Assembly: GCA_029959555.1 (NCBI GenBank)
Contig: JASCPI010000027.1
Coordinates: forward strand, 1-64,000
Length of the DNA stretch: 64,000 bases
Source: Lysobacteraceae bacterium PS02065
Lineage (GTDB): Bacteria; Pseudomonadota; Gammaproteobacteria; Xanthomonadales; Rhodanobacteraceae
Direction of reading: 5' to 3'
How positions within the stretch are numbered: position 1 is the stretch's first letter; every line of letters begins with the position of its first letter. Below, one piece after another: positions 7,798 to 15,943 of this stretch. The notes below the pieces were generated by a model. It had not been told where the DNA came from, ran no database searches, and saw only the letters and a program-made list of their open reading frames with translations. Both the position numbers and the translations under genes were made by a program.

Positions 7798-9459
7798 TCA
7801 GCCACGCTGCGCCGCACCGCCTGAACCGCTGCCCTTCACGCCCGAATGGGCCTGCTGCAGCACCTCGACCACGGCCTTGTTGTTGCGCTCGCTGGCGATG
7901 CCGAGCGCCGTGGTGCCGTCCTCGCTTTTCGCATTCGCATCGGCGCCCTTCGCGAGCAGGCGCTTGACCGACTCCACGCGGTTGGCTGCTGCCGCGATGA
8001 TCAGCGGCGTGATGCCGGCCTTGTTCTGTGCGTTGACGTCGGCGCCGCGCTCGATGAGCTTGGCGGCGGCGTCGTCCCAGCCGCCGACGAGCGCGAGCAT
8101 GAGCGGCGTGTAGCCGCCGCCGCCGACGACGACGCCGAGATTCGCGCCTGCTTCGAGCAGGGCTGCGGTGGAACCGCTCTTGCCGTGCTGCGCGGCGATG
8201 CACAGTGGCGTCAGGCCCTGCTTGTTCGCGGCTTCGATCGCCGCGCCCTTGGCCAGCAGCATGCCGACGATCTCGGGGCTGTCGCGCCAGGCCGCGTACA
8301 TGAGCGGTGTCCAGCCGTCGCGGTCGGCGAGGTTGACGTCCGCGCCGGCCTGGATGAGGTAGCGCGTGAGCTCGTTGTAGCGCGTCTTCACGGCGGTCAG
8401 CAGCGGCGTGTAGCCCTCGTCGTCGCGCACGTTGATGTCGGTGCCGAGCTCGACGAGGTACTTCACGCGCACGACGTCGCCCGCGGTCGCCGCGTTGGCG
8501 AGTTCCTGCTTCGGATCGGCGCCTTCCTTGAGCCAGCGCTTGAGCTGGTCGAGCGAGGCGCCGGTGCCGCCCTTCGGCGTGGCCATCGTCGCGACTTCGG
8601 TCGCCGGCTTAGGCGTCGTGTCGGCCTTGGCGACGAGATCGCCGCTGATGATGCAGCCGTCGCACTGCACGAGCGGCACGCCGTACTCGTCGAGGATCGC
8701 GCGGATCTTGTCCTTGTTGGCCTCGAGCAGCGTGTCGAGCTTGTCGCGCAGCTGGCGGTCGCCGCGGCGCACGCCGAGCGCCATGTCGAACTGCAGCGGT
8801 TCGCCGGTCGACATGAGGTTGGCCGGCTGCAGCGTGATCGGCTGCTGCTTGATCGTGCGGTACCAGCCCGCGAACGGGCCCCAGATCGCGACCATGTCGA
8901 GTTCGCCGTCGATCATGCGCTGGACCTGGTACGACGGCTGGTGCTCGGGCACGCGCGCGCCGTCGTAGCTGATGAAGTGGGTGACCGTGTTCTCCTTGAC
9001 GTCGTGGTCGGCGAGCGCCGCGCGGATCGACGACATCTGGTAGACGCCGATCTTCAGCTTCTTGAGCTGCGGGTCGTCGAGGTCGCGCACGACGAGCTTG
9101 CGGTCGTTGCGCGAGACGAACACGAACGTGCTGCGGTACAGCGGCTTCGTCGCGAGGATGCGCTCGAGGTCCGCAGGCAGGTCGAACATCACGTCGCACA
9201 TGTTCGCGTCGAGCGTTCCGCGCATGAGGCCGCGCTCGGTCGACGGACGGAAGTCGTACTGCACGCCGGTGCCGAGCGCTTCGCCGAGCACCTGGGCGAT
9301 CTTGTTCTGGAAGCCTTCGCCCTTGTCGTTGGAAAGGGGCAGGTTGCCGGGATCGGCGCAGACGCGCAGTGCACGGATCTCGTCGTCGGCGTGGGCGGGT
9401 GCGGCAGCGCCGGCGAGGGCGAGCGCGGCGAGGATCGCCAAGGGAAGTGTCCGGGGCAT
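7798..9459 (-). CDS. xoxJ: XoxJ-like periplasmic binding protein fused to ankyrin repeats
   Basis: A 553-residue secreted protein. Residues 1-24 are a signal peptide. Residues about 28-265 match the quinoprotein-dehydrogenase-associated ABC substrate-binding family (MxaJ/XoxJ): LRVCADPGNLPLSN near the start, IGVYQMSS in the middle and CDGC at 266-269. Residues about 315-535 are six or seven ankyrin repeats (EGYTPLLTAV, DGWTPLMYAA, QGLTPLCIAA, AGITPLIIAA). Ordinary MxaJ/XoxJ is about 270-300 residues, so the ankyrin half is an addition. No frameshift is seen at the junction near 8600. The start at 9459 has AGGAG 8 bases upstream. XoxJ is thought to bind and activate XoxF; the ankyrin half may add a protein-binding surface. 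Confidence 0.85.
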   Translation of the reverse strand: MPRTLPLAILAALALAGAAAPAHADDEIRALRVCADPGNLPLSNDKGEGFQNKIAQVLGEALGTGVQYDFRPSTERGLMRGTLDANMCDVMFDLPADLERILATKPLYRSTFVFVSRNDRKLVVRDLDDPQLKKLKIGVYQMSSIRAALADHDVKENTVTHFISYDGARVPEHQPSYQVQRMIDGELDMVAIWGPFAGWYRTIKQQPITLQPANLMSTGEPLQFDMALGVRRGDRQLRDKLDTLLEANKDKIRAILDEYGVPLVQCDGCIISGDLVAKADTTPKPATEVATMATPKGGTGASLDQLKRWLKEGADPKQELANAATAGDVVRVKYLVELGTDINVRDDEGYTPLLTAVKTRYNELTRYLIQAGADVNLADRDGWTPLMYAAWRDSPEIVGMLLAKGAAIEAANKQGLTPLCIAAQHGKSGSTAALLEAGANLGVVVGGGGYTPLMLALVGGWDDAAAKLIERGADVNAQNKAGITPLIIAAAANRVESVKRLLAKGADANAKSEDGTTALGIASERNNKAVVEVLQQAHSGVKGSGSGGAAQRG

Positions 9460-9562
9460 TCGTGCGGCTCCTGCGGCATCCATCGCATCGGGACGCGCAG
9501 AGCCTGTTCTCGGCAGCGGCATCACATCAACACGACTTTGGTGGGGGTACGGAAACGCAAAT

Positions 9563-9587
9563 GCCCGGCGCCTGTTCGGCGCCGGGC
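9563..9587 (-). terminator. Strong hairpin between xoxF and xoxJ
   Basis: GCCCGGCGCC and GGCGCCGGGC form a perfect 10-bp stem with a 5-base loop, 31 bases after the xoxF stop on the minus strand. It is followed by ATTTGCGTTT, which is only moderately U-rich. It may be a partial terminator, giving more xoxF message than downstream message. Confidence 0.6.
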
Positions 9588-9617
9588 AGGTCTCACTCGG
9601 GTTGCGTCGCGTCGCGG

Positions 9618-11477
9618 TCAGTCACCGACGCGGAACGTGTACAGCGTGCCGCCCTGCGGGATCTTGTCGAGGTTGGCCGCCTTGGTCATGGCGGTGGCGC
9701 CGATCGCGCCGAACTTGTCCTCGAGGTCGAGACCCGCGGTGACCGGCAGGCCGATCCAGCCGCCGATGCCGCTCCACACCGACACGTACTGCTTGCCGTT
9801 CACCTTGTAGGTGATCGGGTTGCCGATGATTCCGGAGCCGAGCTTGCGCGACCACAGCACCTTGCCGGTCTTGCGGTCGACGGCGCGGAAGTCACCGCCG
9901 AGGCTGCCGTAGAACGCGAGGCCGCCGTCGGTGACGAGCGCGCCACCCCAGTTCGGGTACTGGTCGGGGATTTCCCACACCGTCTCGCCGGTGAGCACGT
10001 TGAACTTCTTGAACTTGCCCGTCACGCCAGGCTTCTCGGGGTACATGTACACGTTGGCGAACACGTACACGGTGCCCTGCTGGGTGTGCGAACGCTCCTG
10101 CGGCTCGAGCTCCATGCACCAGTTGTTGGTCGGGCAGTAGGCGACGCCTTCCTCGTTCGGGTCGAGCGCGCACGGCTGCTGGTCCTTGCCACCCATCGCG
10201 GACGGGCAGACCTGGGTGTTCTGCTCGACGCTGAAGGGCGAGTGCTCCTTCACCTTGACCGGCTTGCCGGTCTTGAGGTCGACCTTCTCGGCCCAGTTCG
10301 CGGTGACGAACTTGTGCGCACGGAGCAGCGTGCCGTCGGCGCGGTCGAGCACGTAGGCGAAGCCGTTGCGGTCGAAGTGCACGAGGACCTTGCGCTTCTT
10401 GCCGTCGACGGTCCAGTCGGCCAGCATGTTCTCGTTGATGCCGTCGTAGTCCCACTGGTCGAACGGCGTCATCTGGTACGACCACACGGCTTCGCCGGTG
10501 TCGACCTTGCGCGCGAAGATCGTCATCGACCAGTGGTTGTCCTGGTCACCCTTGTTGCACTCCTCGTGCGTCTTGTACTTGCAGCGGTACGAGGGGCTCC
10601 ACAGGCCGGGGTTGCCGGTCGCGTGGTAGACGAGCTTGAGGTCCGGGTCGTAGCTGTAGAAGCCCCAGCTCGCGCCGCCGCCGCGCTTCCACTCGTCGCC
10701 CGGGTAGCTCGAGATGCCGATGTCCTTGCCGCCCTGGCCGTGGTGCGGGTTGGCCTTGTTCGTGTTCTTGGTGACGCACACGTCCTTGTCGCTGCCGGTG
10801 GCGTGGCATTCCCACACCTTCTTGCCGTCCTTGAGGTTGTAGGCGGTGAAGCGGCCGCGCGCGGCGAACTCGTCGCCACCGAAACCGATCAGCACCTTGT
10901 CCTCGGCGATCATCGGCGCGGGCGTGATGGTCTCGCCGGCATCCGGGAACGCGTGCTTGACGACCCAGACTTCCTTGCCGGTCTTGGCGTCGAGCGCGAT
11001 CAGGAAGCCGTCCAGCGTGCCGAACACGACCTTGCCGTCGGCGTAGGAGAGGCCGCGGTTGACGGTGTCGCAGCAGGCGCGCGGCACGGCCGACTCGTCA
11101 CGGTCGGTTTCCTTGTTGTAGCGCCAGATCGCCTTCGGGTTGTCCGGATCGGAAAGGTCGAGCGCCTGCACGATGTTCGGCCAGCCGCTGATCATGTACA
11201 TCATCGCCTTGCCGCCTTCGGTCACGACGACCGGCTGGCCCTCGTGGCCGCGCAGCGTGCCGCTGGACTGCGACCAGATCATCTGCAGCTTGCCGACGTT
11301 GTCGGTCGAGATGTCCTTGAGCGAGCTGTGACGGGTCATGCCGAGGTCGCGGCCGGGCGCCGGCCACTGGTTCGGATCCTTCTGTCGCTGCAACGTCTCC
11401 GGATTCGCGAGCGCGCTTCCGCAGAGCACTCCCGCGAGCACTGCGGAACACGTCATCGCCACTGTTCTGAATTTCAT
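9618..11477 (-). CDS. xoxF: Lanthanide-type PQQ methanol dehydrogenase XoxF
   Basis: A 619-residue periplasmic quinoprotein with a signal peptide ending at SALA. It is an eight-bladed propeller of the methanol dehydrogenase class, oxidising methanol and other primary alcohols. Diagnostic residues are visible: a vicinal Cys135-Cys136 pair, a Glu ligand in DEFAARG (Glu203), an Asn ligand in ATGNPG (Asn289), and the WDYD signature with catalytic Asp343 and an extra Asp345. The second Asp distinguishes lanthanide-dependent XoxF from calcium-dependent MxaF. A GAGGAGAG ribosome binding site precedes the ATG at 11477; the longer frame upstream is non-coding. Electrons should pass to the adjacent cytochrome. 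The exact XoxF clade cannot be set without a tree. Confidence 0.95.
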   Translation of the reverse strand: MKFRTVAMTCSAVLAGVLCGSALANPETLQRQKDPNQWPAPGRDLGMTRHSSLKDISTDNVGKLQMIWSQSSGTLRGHEGQPVVVTEGGKAMMYMISGWPNIVQALDLSDPDNPKAIWRYNKETDRDESAVPRACCDTVNRGLSYADGKVVFGTLDGFLIALDAKTGKEVWVVKHAFPDAGETITPAPMIAEDKVLIGFGGDEFAARGRFTAYNLKDGKKVWECHATGSDKDVCVTKNTNKANPHHGQGGKDIGISSYPGDEWKRGGGASWGFYSYDPDLKLVYHATGNPGLWSPSYRCKYKTHEECNKGDQDNHWSMTIFARKVDTGEAVWSYQMTPFDQWDYDGINENMLADWTVDGKKRKVLVHFDRNGFAYVLDRADGTLLRAHKFVTANWAEKVDLKTGKPVKVKEHSPFSVEQNTQVCPSAMGGKDQQPCALDPNEEGVAYCPTNNWCMELEPQERSHTQQGTVYVFANVYMYPEKPGVTGKFKKFNVLTGETVWEIPDQYPNWGGALVTDGGLAFYGSLGGDFRAVDRKTGKVLWSRKLGSGIIGNPITYKVNGKQYVSVWSGIGGWIGLPVTAGLDLEDKFGAIGATAMTKAANLDKIPQGGTLYTFRVGD

Positions 11478-11590
11478 TCGCTGCTCTCCTCTCCGCGTAT
11501 GGGGACCCCCGGCAACGGCGATGCCGGCGGCATGCACCCTTGGGTCATGCGCCGAACCGCATCGCTTACGATCGTTGCGCATGGCCTTAT

Positions 11591-11608
11591 AAGCAGTGGT
11601 TGTGCCAA
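11591..11608 (-). promoter_or_regulatory. Sigma-54 (-24/-12) promoter for xoxF
   Basis: Read on the minus strand the sequence is TTGGCACAACCACTGCTT. GG and GC are separated by exactly ten bases, and TGGCAC matches the -24 consensus fully, as expected for RpoN promoters. It lies about 114 bases upstream of the xoxF start codon, correctly oriented. An RpoN promoter needs an enhancer-binding activator, which fits the inverted repeat just upstream. The prediction rests on sequence only. Confidence 0.6.
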
Positions 11609-11625
11609 TCGCGGCCGGGAAAAAA

Positions 11626-11665
11626 ATCCCTTTGCGTTCAGTTGCATGCGAAAAGAAAAAGGGAT
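11626..11665. promoter_or_regulatory. Inverted repeat upstream of the xoxF promoter, possible activator site
   Basis: ATCCCTTT at 11626-11633 and AAAGGGAT at 11658-11665 form a perfect 8-bp inverted repeat. The centres are 32 bases apart, close to three DNA turns, and both arms are embedded in A/T-rich flanks. It sits 18-57 bases upstream of the -24 element, a little close for an RpoN enhancer but suitable for a dimeric activator. Confidence 0.4.
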
Positions 11666-11840
11666 GTTTTCCTTGTGCGTCGCAACAGGAAGTGTTCCCG
11701 ATGCGTGACACTGCTTCGGATGCGGCTGTGCCATCGCGATCGGCACAGTGCGTCATGCTGCGATGCGCCATGCGCGGTTCGGCGTGATCGGCGCTGTGCT
11801 AGCGTGGCGCACTTTTTTTTTAAAACCGGGGAGACACGAG

Positions 11841-13808
11841 ATGCGCCGATTCCGAGCGTTGCCGATCATCGGCCTCGCCTGCACCGCCGTGCTGCTGGCC
11901 GCGTGCCAGCGCGAGGCATCACCCGATGCGAAGACCGTCGAAGCACCGAAGGCCGAAACGCCTGCAACGGCCGCGGCGACGCTGCCGTCGCGCCAGTACA
12001 CGATCGAGGAGTTCGTCGACACGACGAGCGTCGCCAATGCCTCGTTCTCGCACGACGAATCCAGGCTGCTGTTCTCGTCGAACAGGAGCGGCATCTGGAA
12101 CGCGTACACGATCCCGGTCGCGGGCGGCGAGTGGACTGCGGTCACGCAGTCGACCACCGACAACGTCAACGCGGTGGCGTGGTTTCCGAACGACGATCGC
12201 AAGCTCGTCACGCGTGACGGCGGCGGCAACGAGCTCAACCACCTCTATGTGATCGAGGCCGACGGCAGCGAGAAGGACCTGACGCCGGGAGACAAGCTCA
12301 AGGCCGCGTTCGCGGGCTTCAACCATGCCGGCGATGCGTTCTACGTGACCACCAACGAGCGCGATCCGAAGTTCTTCGACCTTTACCGCTACGACGCGAA
12401 GACTTACGCGCGCGAGCGACTGTACGAGAACAAGGAAGGCTACGAGATCGGTCCGCTGTCGCACGACGAGAAATGGCTCGCGCTCGGCAAGCCGCGCACG
12501 ACCAACGACAGCGATCTCTACCTGCTCGAGCGCGCGAACGGCACGTTGCATCATCTGTCGAAGCACGAAGGCAATGCCCAGTTCGCCGCCCAGGATTTCT
12601 CGCCGGACGGCACGAGCCTGCTCTACCTCAGCAACGAAGGCAGCGAGTTCGATCGCCTGCGTCGTTACGTGATCGCCTCCGGCACGCATGAGGACGTGCA
12701 GAAGGAAGACTGGGACATCGTCTATTCCTACTTCTCGCACGACGGCAAGTACCGCGTCGTCGCGATCAACGCCGACGGCAGCACGCGCCTGGAAGTGCGT
12801 GACGCAGCGAGCGGCGACAAGGTCGCGCTGCCGACCCTGCCGGCCGGCGAGATCCGCGGCGTCGTCATCGCGCGCTCCGAGTCGCGTGCGGCGCTGTTCC
12901 TCAATGGCGATCGCCAGCCCAGCGACCTCTACCTCGTCGAGTTCGGTCAGCCCGAGGCACGTCGCCTGACCACCAACCTCAGCGCGAAGATCGCGCCGAC
13001 CGACCTCGTCGACTCGAGCGTCGTGCGCTTCAAGAGCTTCGACGGCCTCGAGATCCCGAACATCCTGTGGAAGACGCATCAGGCCAGTGCGACGAACAAG
13101 CGCCCGGCGATCGTGTGGGTGCACGGCGGTCCGGGCGGCCAGACCACGCGGGCCTACAACCCGGTCATGCAATACCTCGCCAACAACGGCTACGTCGTGC
13201 TCGGCATCAACAACCGCGGCAGCTCGGGCTACGGCAAGACATTCTTCGCCGCCGACGACGGCAAGCACGGCCGCGAACCGCTGTGGGACTGTGTCGAGGC
13301 GAAGAAGTACCTGCAGTCGCTCGACTACGTCGACGCCGACCGCATCGGCATCGCCGGTGGCAGCTACGGCGGCTACATGACGCTCGCCGCGCTGGCGTTC
13401 CAGCCGGACGTGTTCAAGGTCGGCGTCGATGTGTTCGGCGTCAGCAACTGGGTGCGCACGCTCGAGAGCATTCCGCCGTACTGGGAGAGCATGCGCGAGG
13501 CGCTCTACCAGGAGATCGGCAATCCGGAGACGCAGAAGGACTTCCTGATCGAGATCTCGCCGCTGTTCCACGCCGACAAGATCAAGCGTCCGCTGCTGGT
13601 GCTGCAGGGCAAGAACGATCCGCGCGTGATCCTGCCGGAGTCCGACGAGATCGTCGAAGCGGTGAAGAAGAACGGCGTGCCGGTCGAGTACGTCGTGTTC
13701 GACGACGAGGGCCACGGTTTCACCAAGAAGAAGAACCAGATCGCCGGCTACGGCGCGATGCTGGCCTTCCTCGACAAGCACTTGCGCGACGCCCCCGTCA
13801 CGCCGTGA
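11841..13808 (+). CDS. S9 prolyl-oligopeptidase-type peptidase, lipoprotein
   Basis: A 655-residue peptidase. The N-terminus is a lipoprotein signal (VLLAAC lipobox), so it is probably anchored in the envelope. Residues about 50-400 form a WD40-like propeller and residues about 405-655 an alpha/beta hydrolase. The catalytic triad is visible as Ser508 in GGSYGGYM, Asp593 in GKNDPRV and His625 in GHGF. It should cleave oligopeptides, and the family includes dipeptidyl/acylaminoacyl peptidases. The start at 11841 has GGGGAG upstream. It is transcribed away from xoxF and is probably unrelated to methanol oxidation. Confidence 0.92.
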   Translation: MRRFRALPIIGLACTAVLLAACQREASPDAKTVEAPKAETPATAAATLPSRQYTIEEFVDTTSVANASFSHDESRLLFSSNRSGIWNAYTIPVAGGEWTAVTQSTTDNVNAVAWFPNDDRKLVTRDGGGNELNHLYVIEADGSEKDLTPGDKLKAAFAGFNHAGDAFYVTTNERDPKFFDLYRYDAKTYARERLYENKEGYEIGPLSHDEKWLALGKPRTTNDSDLYLLERANGTLHHLSKHEGNAQFAAQDFSPDGTSLLYLSNEGSEFDRLRRYVIASGTHEDVQKEDWDIVYSYFSHDGKYRVVAINADGSTRLEVRDAASGDKVALPTLPAGEIRGVVIARSESRAALFLNGDRQPSDLYLVEFGQPEARRLTTNLSAKIAPTDLVDSSVVRFKSFDGLEIPNILWKTHQASATNKRPAIVWVHGGPGGQTTRAYNPVMQYLANNGYVVLGINNRGSSGYGKTFFAADDGKHGREPLWDCVEAKKYLQSLDYVDADRIGIAGGSYGGYMTLAALAFQPDVFKVGVDVFGVSNWVRTLESIPPYWESMREALYQEIGNPETQKDFLIEISPLFHADKIKRPLLVLQGKNDPRVILPESDEIVEAVKKNGVPVEYVVFDDEGHGFTKKKNQIAGYGAMLAFLDKHLRDAPVTP

Positions 13809-13810
13809 TG

Positions 13811-13845
13811 CACGCGCCCGCGCCGGCGAGTCTGGCGCGGGCGTG
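13811..13845 (+). terminator. Hairpin after the S9 peptidase gene
   Basis: CCCGCGCC (13817-13824) pairs with GGCGCGGG (13834-13841), with outer CACG/CGTG pairs at the ends. It begins just after the stop codon. It has no U tract. Confidence 0.45.
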
Positions 13846-13868
13846 AATGGTCGTGGCACGCAGGTGCC

Positions 13869-14996
13869 ATGGCCTCCCCGCGTTCATGCGCGCCGCGGCA
13901 CGCTGCGCGCATGCCCACGACGCCGCGTTCGCCCGTTCCCGTGCCGCCGCCGCCCGAAGAGGCGAAGCTCGCGCGGCGCGCCGGCCTCGTCTATGTGCTC
14001 GACACCGCGCTGGGCATCCGGCGACGCCGCGCCGGCAGTGGCTTCACCTACCTGGGCATCGACGGTCGGCGCATCACCGATGCCGACGAACTCGCGCGTA
14101 TCCGATCGCTCGCGGTGCCACCCGCCTATACGCAGGTGTGGATCTGTCCCGATGCGCGCGGCCACCTGCAGGCGACCGGGCGCGACGCGCGCGAGCGCAA
14201 GCAATACCGCTACCACGCGCGCTGGCGCCTGCGCCGCGACGCCGACAAGTTCGCGCGGCTGGTTGCGTTCGGCGAGGCCTTGCCGCGCCTGCGCAGGCGG
14301 TTGCGCCGTGATCTCGCGCTGCCGGGCCTGCCGCGCGACAAGGTACTCGCGGTCGTCGTCGCGCTGCTCGCCGGCACGCTCGTGCGCGTCGGCAACGAGC
14401 AGTACGCACGCGACAACCGCTCGTTCGGCCTGACCACGCTGCGCGCGCGCCACGTCGACTTCGTGCGCGGCGGTCGCGTGTCGCTGAGCTTCAAGGGCAA
14501 GAGCGGACTCGAGCACGCGGTCACGGTCGACGACGCACGGCTGGCGCGCATCGTGCGCCGTTGCCAGCAGCTTCCCGGCCAGCAGCTGTTCCAGTACCTG
14601 GACGACGATGGCGGTCGCCAGGGCATCGACTCGGGCATGGTCAACGCCTACCTGCACGAGGCGATGGGCGAGGGCTTCACGGCCAAGGACTTCCGCACCT
14701 GGGGCGGCACGCTGCACGCGGTCGCGCGCCTGGCCGGCGAGCCGGTGCCGGAGAGCGAGCGCGCGGTCACGCGTGTCGTCAACGAGGTCGTGCGCGATGT
14801 CGCGGCATCGCTGCGCAACACGCCGGCCGTGTGCCGCGCGTCCTACATCGATCCGCGCGTCTTCGAGGCCTGGCGGGACGGCCGCCTGCATCGGTATGCC
14901 GGTGCCGGGGCGCGTGGCGCGCGCCAGCTCGAGGCGCTCGCGCTGCGTGTGTTGCGCCCGCGCGGTGTGGCGAAAGGGTCGTCGAAGCGCGGTTGA
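13869..14996 (+). CDS. DNA topoisomerase IB, poxvirus type
   Basis: A protein of up to 375 residues matching bacterial type IB topoisomerases, which relax supercoils through a 3'-phosphotyrosine. It has the N-terminal beta domain (FTYLGIDGRRI ... AVPPAYTQVWICPDARGHLQATGRD), the catalytic core with GNEQYARDNRSFGLTTL, KGKSG and KDFRTWGGT, and the active-site Tyr in CRASYIDPRV. Many relatives have YIHP here, so His to Asp is a small variation. The start may be 13869 or the ATG at 13911. It stands alone between unrelated genes. Confidence 0.92.
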   Translation: MASPRSCAPRHAARMPTTPRSPVPVPPPPEEAKLARRAGLVYVLDTALGIRRRRAGSGFTYLGIDGRRITDADELARIRSLAVPPAYTQVWICPDARGHLQATGRDARERKQYRYHARWRLRRDADKFARLVAFGEALPRLRRRLRRDLALPGLPRDKVLAVVVALLAGTLVRVGNEQYARDNRSFGLTTLRARHVDFVRGGRVSLSFKGKSGLEHAVTVDDARLARIVRRCQQLPGQQLFQYLDDDGGRQGIDSGMVNAYLHEAMGEGFTAKDFRTWGGTLHAVARLAGEPVPESERAVTRVVNEVVRDVAASLRNTPAVCRASYIDPRVFEAWRDGRLHRYAGAGARGARQLEALALRVLRPRGVAKGSSKRG

Positions 14997-15013
14997 CGCG
15001 GTAGGGAGCGGCC

Positions 15014-15346
15014 TCAGCCGCAGTGCGCGCGTACGACCTTGTCGTCGGCGTCGAGATCGAGGTTGAGGCGGTCGGGACTGAAGTCCTTGGTGACGGCCTG
15101 GCCCGGACGGATCACGCGCACGAGGTGTGCGCCGCTGTCACGCTGCGCCTTGTCCGTCAGCGCCTCGCCGACGCGTTCGCCCGTGGTCCACGCCACGCGT
15201 GCGGCGTCGCACGAGGCCGAGGCGGCGTGATGCGGCGGTGCCGACTGCGCGGTGCCCGACGTGCGCGCCGAGTCGGCGCAGGCGGCGACCACGCCGAGCG
15301 CGCCGATCAGGAAGGCGAGGGAAGGGAAGCGCGTCGTGCGGCGCAT
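15014..15346 (-). CDS. I78-family peptidase inhibitor lipoprotein
   Basis: A 110-residue protein with a lipoprotein signal (VVAAC) and a C-terminal domain matching the I78 inhibitor family: the Cys of CDA, GERVGEAL, RDSGAHLVRVIRPGQAVTKDF, DRLNLDLD and a final HCG. The two conserved Cys could form the family's disulfide. I78 members inhibit serine peptidases of the subtilisin/chymotrypsin type. Given several secreted peptidases in this window, self-protection is a reasonable inference but is not shown. Confidence 0.85.
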   Translation of the reverse strand: MRRTTRFPSLAFLIGALGVVAACADSARTSGTAQSAPPHHAASASCDAARVAWTTGERVGEALTDKAQRDSGAHLVRVIRPGQAVTKDFSPDRLNLDLDADDKVVRAHCG

Positions 15347-15420
15347 GGGGCGATCCGGCAGGGCAGTGCGGGGGATGTTCGCGTACGGGCGCTGAACGCC
15401 AAGCGAGCCGGAGCGTCCTG

Positions 15421-15849
15421 TCAGGGAGCCTCGAAGGCCGAAGGGATGACGATCCCCGCGCTCGCGAACGCACGGATGCGCTCGCGGTCCACTGCATCGA
15501 AGGCACGGTACGGGAGCGGCACGGCGCCTTCCGCGAGCTCGATCAGGAAGCCGGGCTCATAGGCGTGCAAGGCCTTCACGCGTGCCCACGGCACCGATGC
15601 CGTACCGAGCCGTGATCCGCGTGTCAGGCCACGCGCGTCGATGACGAACGTGCAACGACCCAGGCGCGACGACTTGATCGCGAACGCGAACGTCGCGACG
15701 ACGACCATGAGCACACGCGCCTGCACGCGTTTCCAGCGCCCCGCGCCGCGCAGCTCCGGATCGACGTCGAACGCATGCTCGACCACGAAGGCGAGGTACT
15801 CGCGCAGGCGGTAGCGCACCGTGAACGCGACCGCATGCGGGTCCGTCAC
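15421..15849 (-). CDS. YcxB-like PH-fold protein
   Basis: A 142-residue protein with an N-terminal beta region (VAFTVRYRLREYLAFVVEHAF), one hydrophobic segment (VLMVVVATFAFAI) and a C-terminal domain with WARVKALHAYEPGFLIELAEGAVPLPYRAF, like the YcxB-like C-terminal family. Such proteins are membrane-associated and of unknown role. The start is GTG at 15849 with a weak ribosome binding site. It may share a transcript with the I78 inhibitor gene, 74 bases downstream. Confidence 0.65.
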   Translation of the reverse strand: MTDPHAVAFTVRYRLREYLAFVVEHAFDVDPELRGAGRWKRVQARVLMVVVATFAFAIKSSRLGRCTFVIDARGLTRGSRLGTASVPWARVKALHAYEPGFLIELAEGAVPLPYRAFDAVDRERIRAFASAGIVIPSAFEAP

Positions 15850-15943
15850 GAAGGGCTGCCCTCGCCGGCACGGACGATCCTGCCGGGCCGGCTCTCAGGT
15901 GACGACGCGACGTGCCGGGGCACGCCGCGTCGGCGGATGTCGG

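Larger units (their letters stand above)
11478..11840. other. Divergent regulatory region between xoxF and S9 peptidase genes
   Basis: A 363-base gap holding the promoters of two divergent genes. It includes an unusually A/T-rich island (11618-11672) in a GC-rich genome, the sigma-54-like element and inverted repeat listed separately, and a run of nine T followed by four A at 11812-11824, just before the S9 peptidase ribosome binding site. No coding sequence is supported. Confidence 0.6.

Noticed and set aside
9618..11477. Calcium-type MxaF identity for the dehydrogenase
   Set aside because: The residue two places after the catalytic Asp is Asp (WDYD), as in XoxF. MxaF has Ala or Ser there, and there is no mxaI next to it.
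11812..11824. T9A4 tract before the S9 peptidase gene as a terminator or phase-variable repeat
   Set aside because: No hairpin precedes it, so it is not a terminator. It is not in a coding region and nine bases is short; variation cannot be judged from one sequence.
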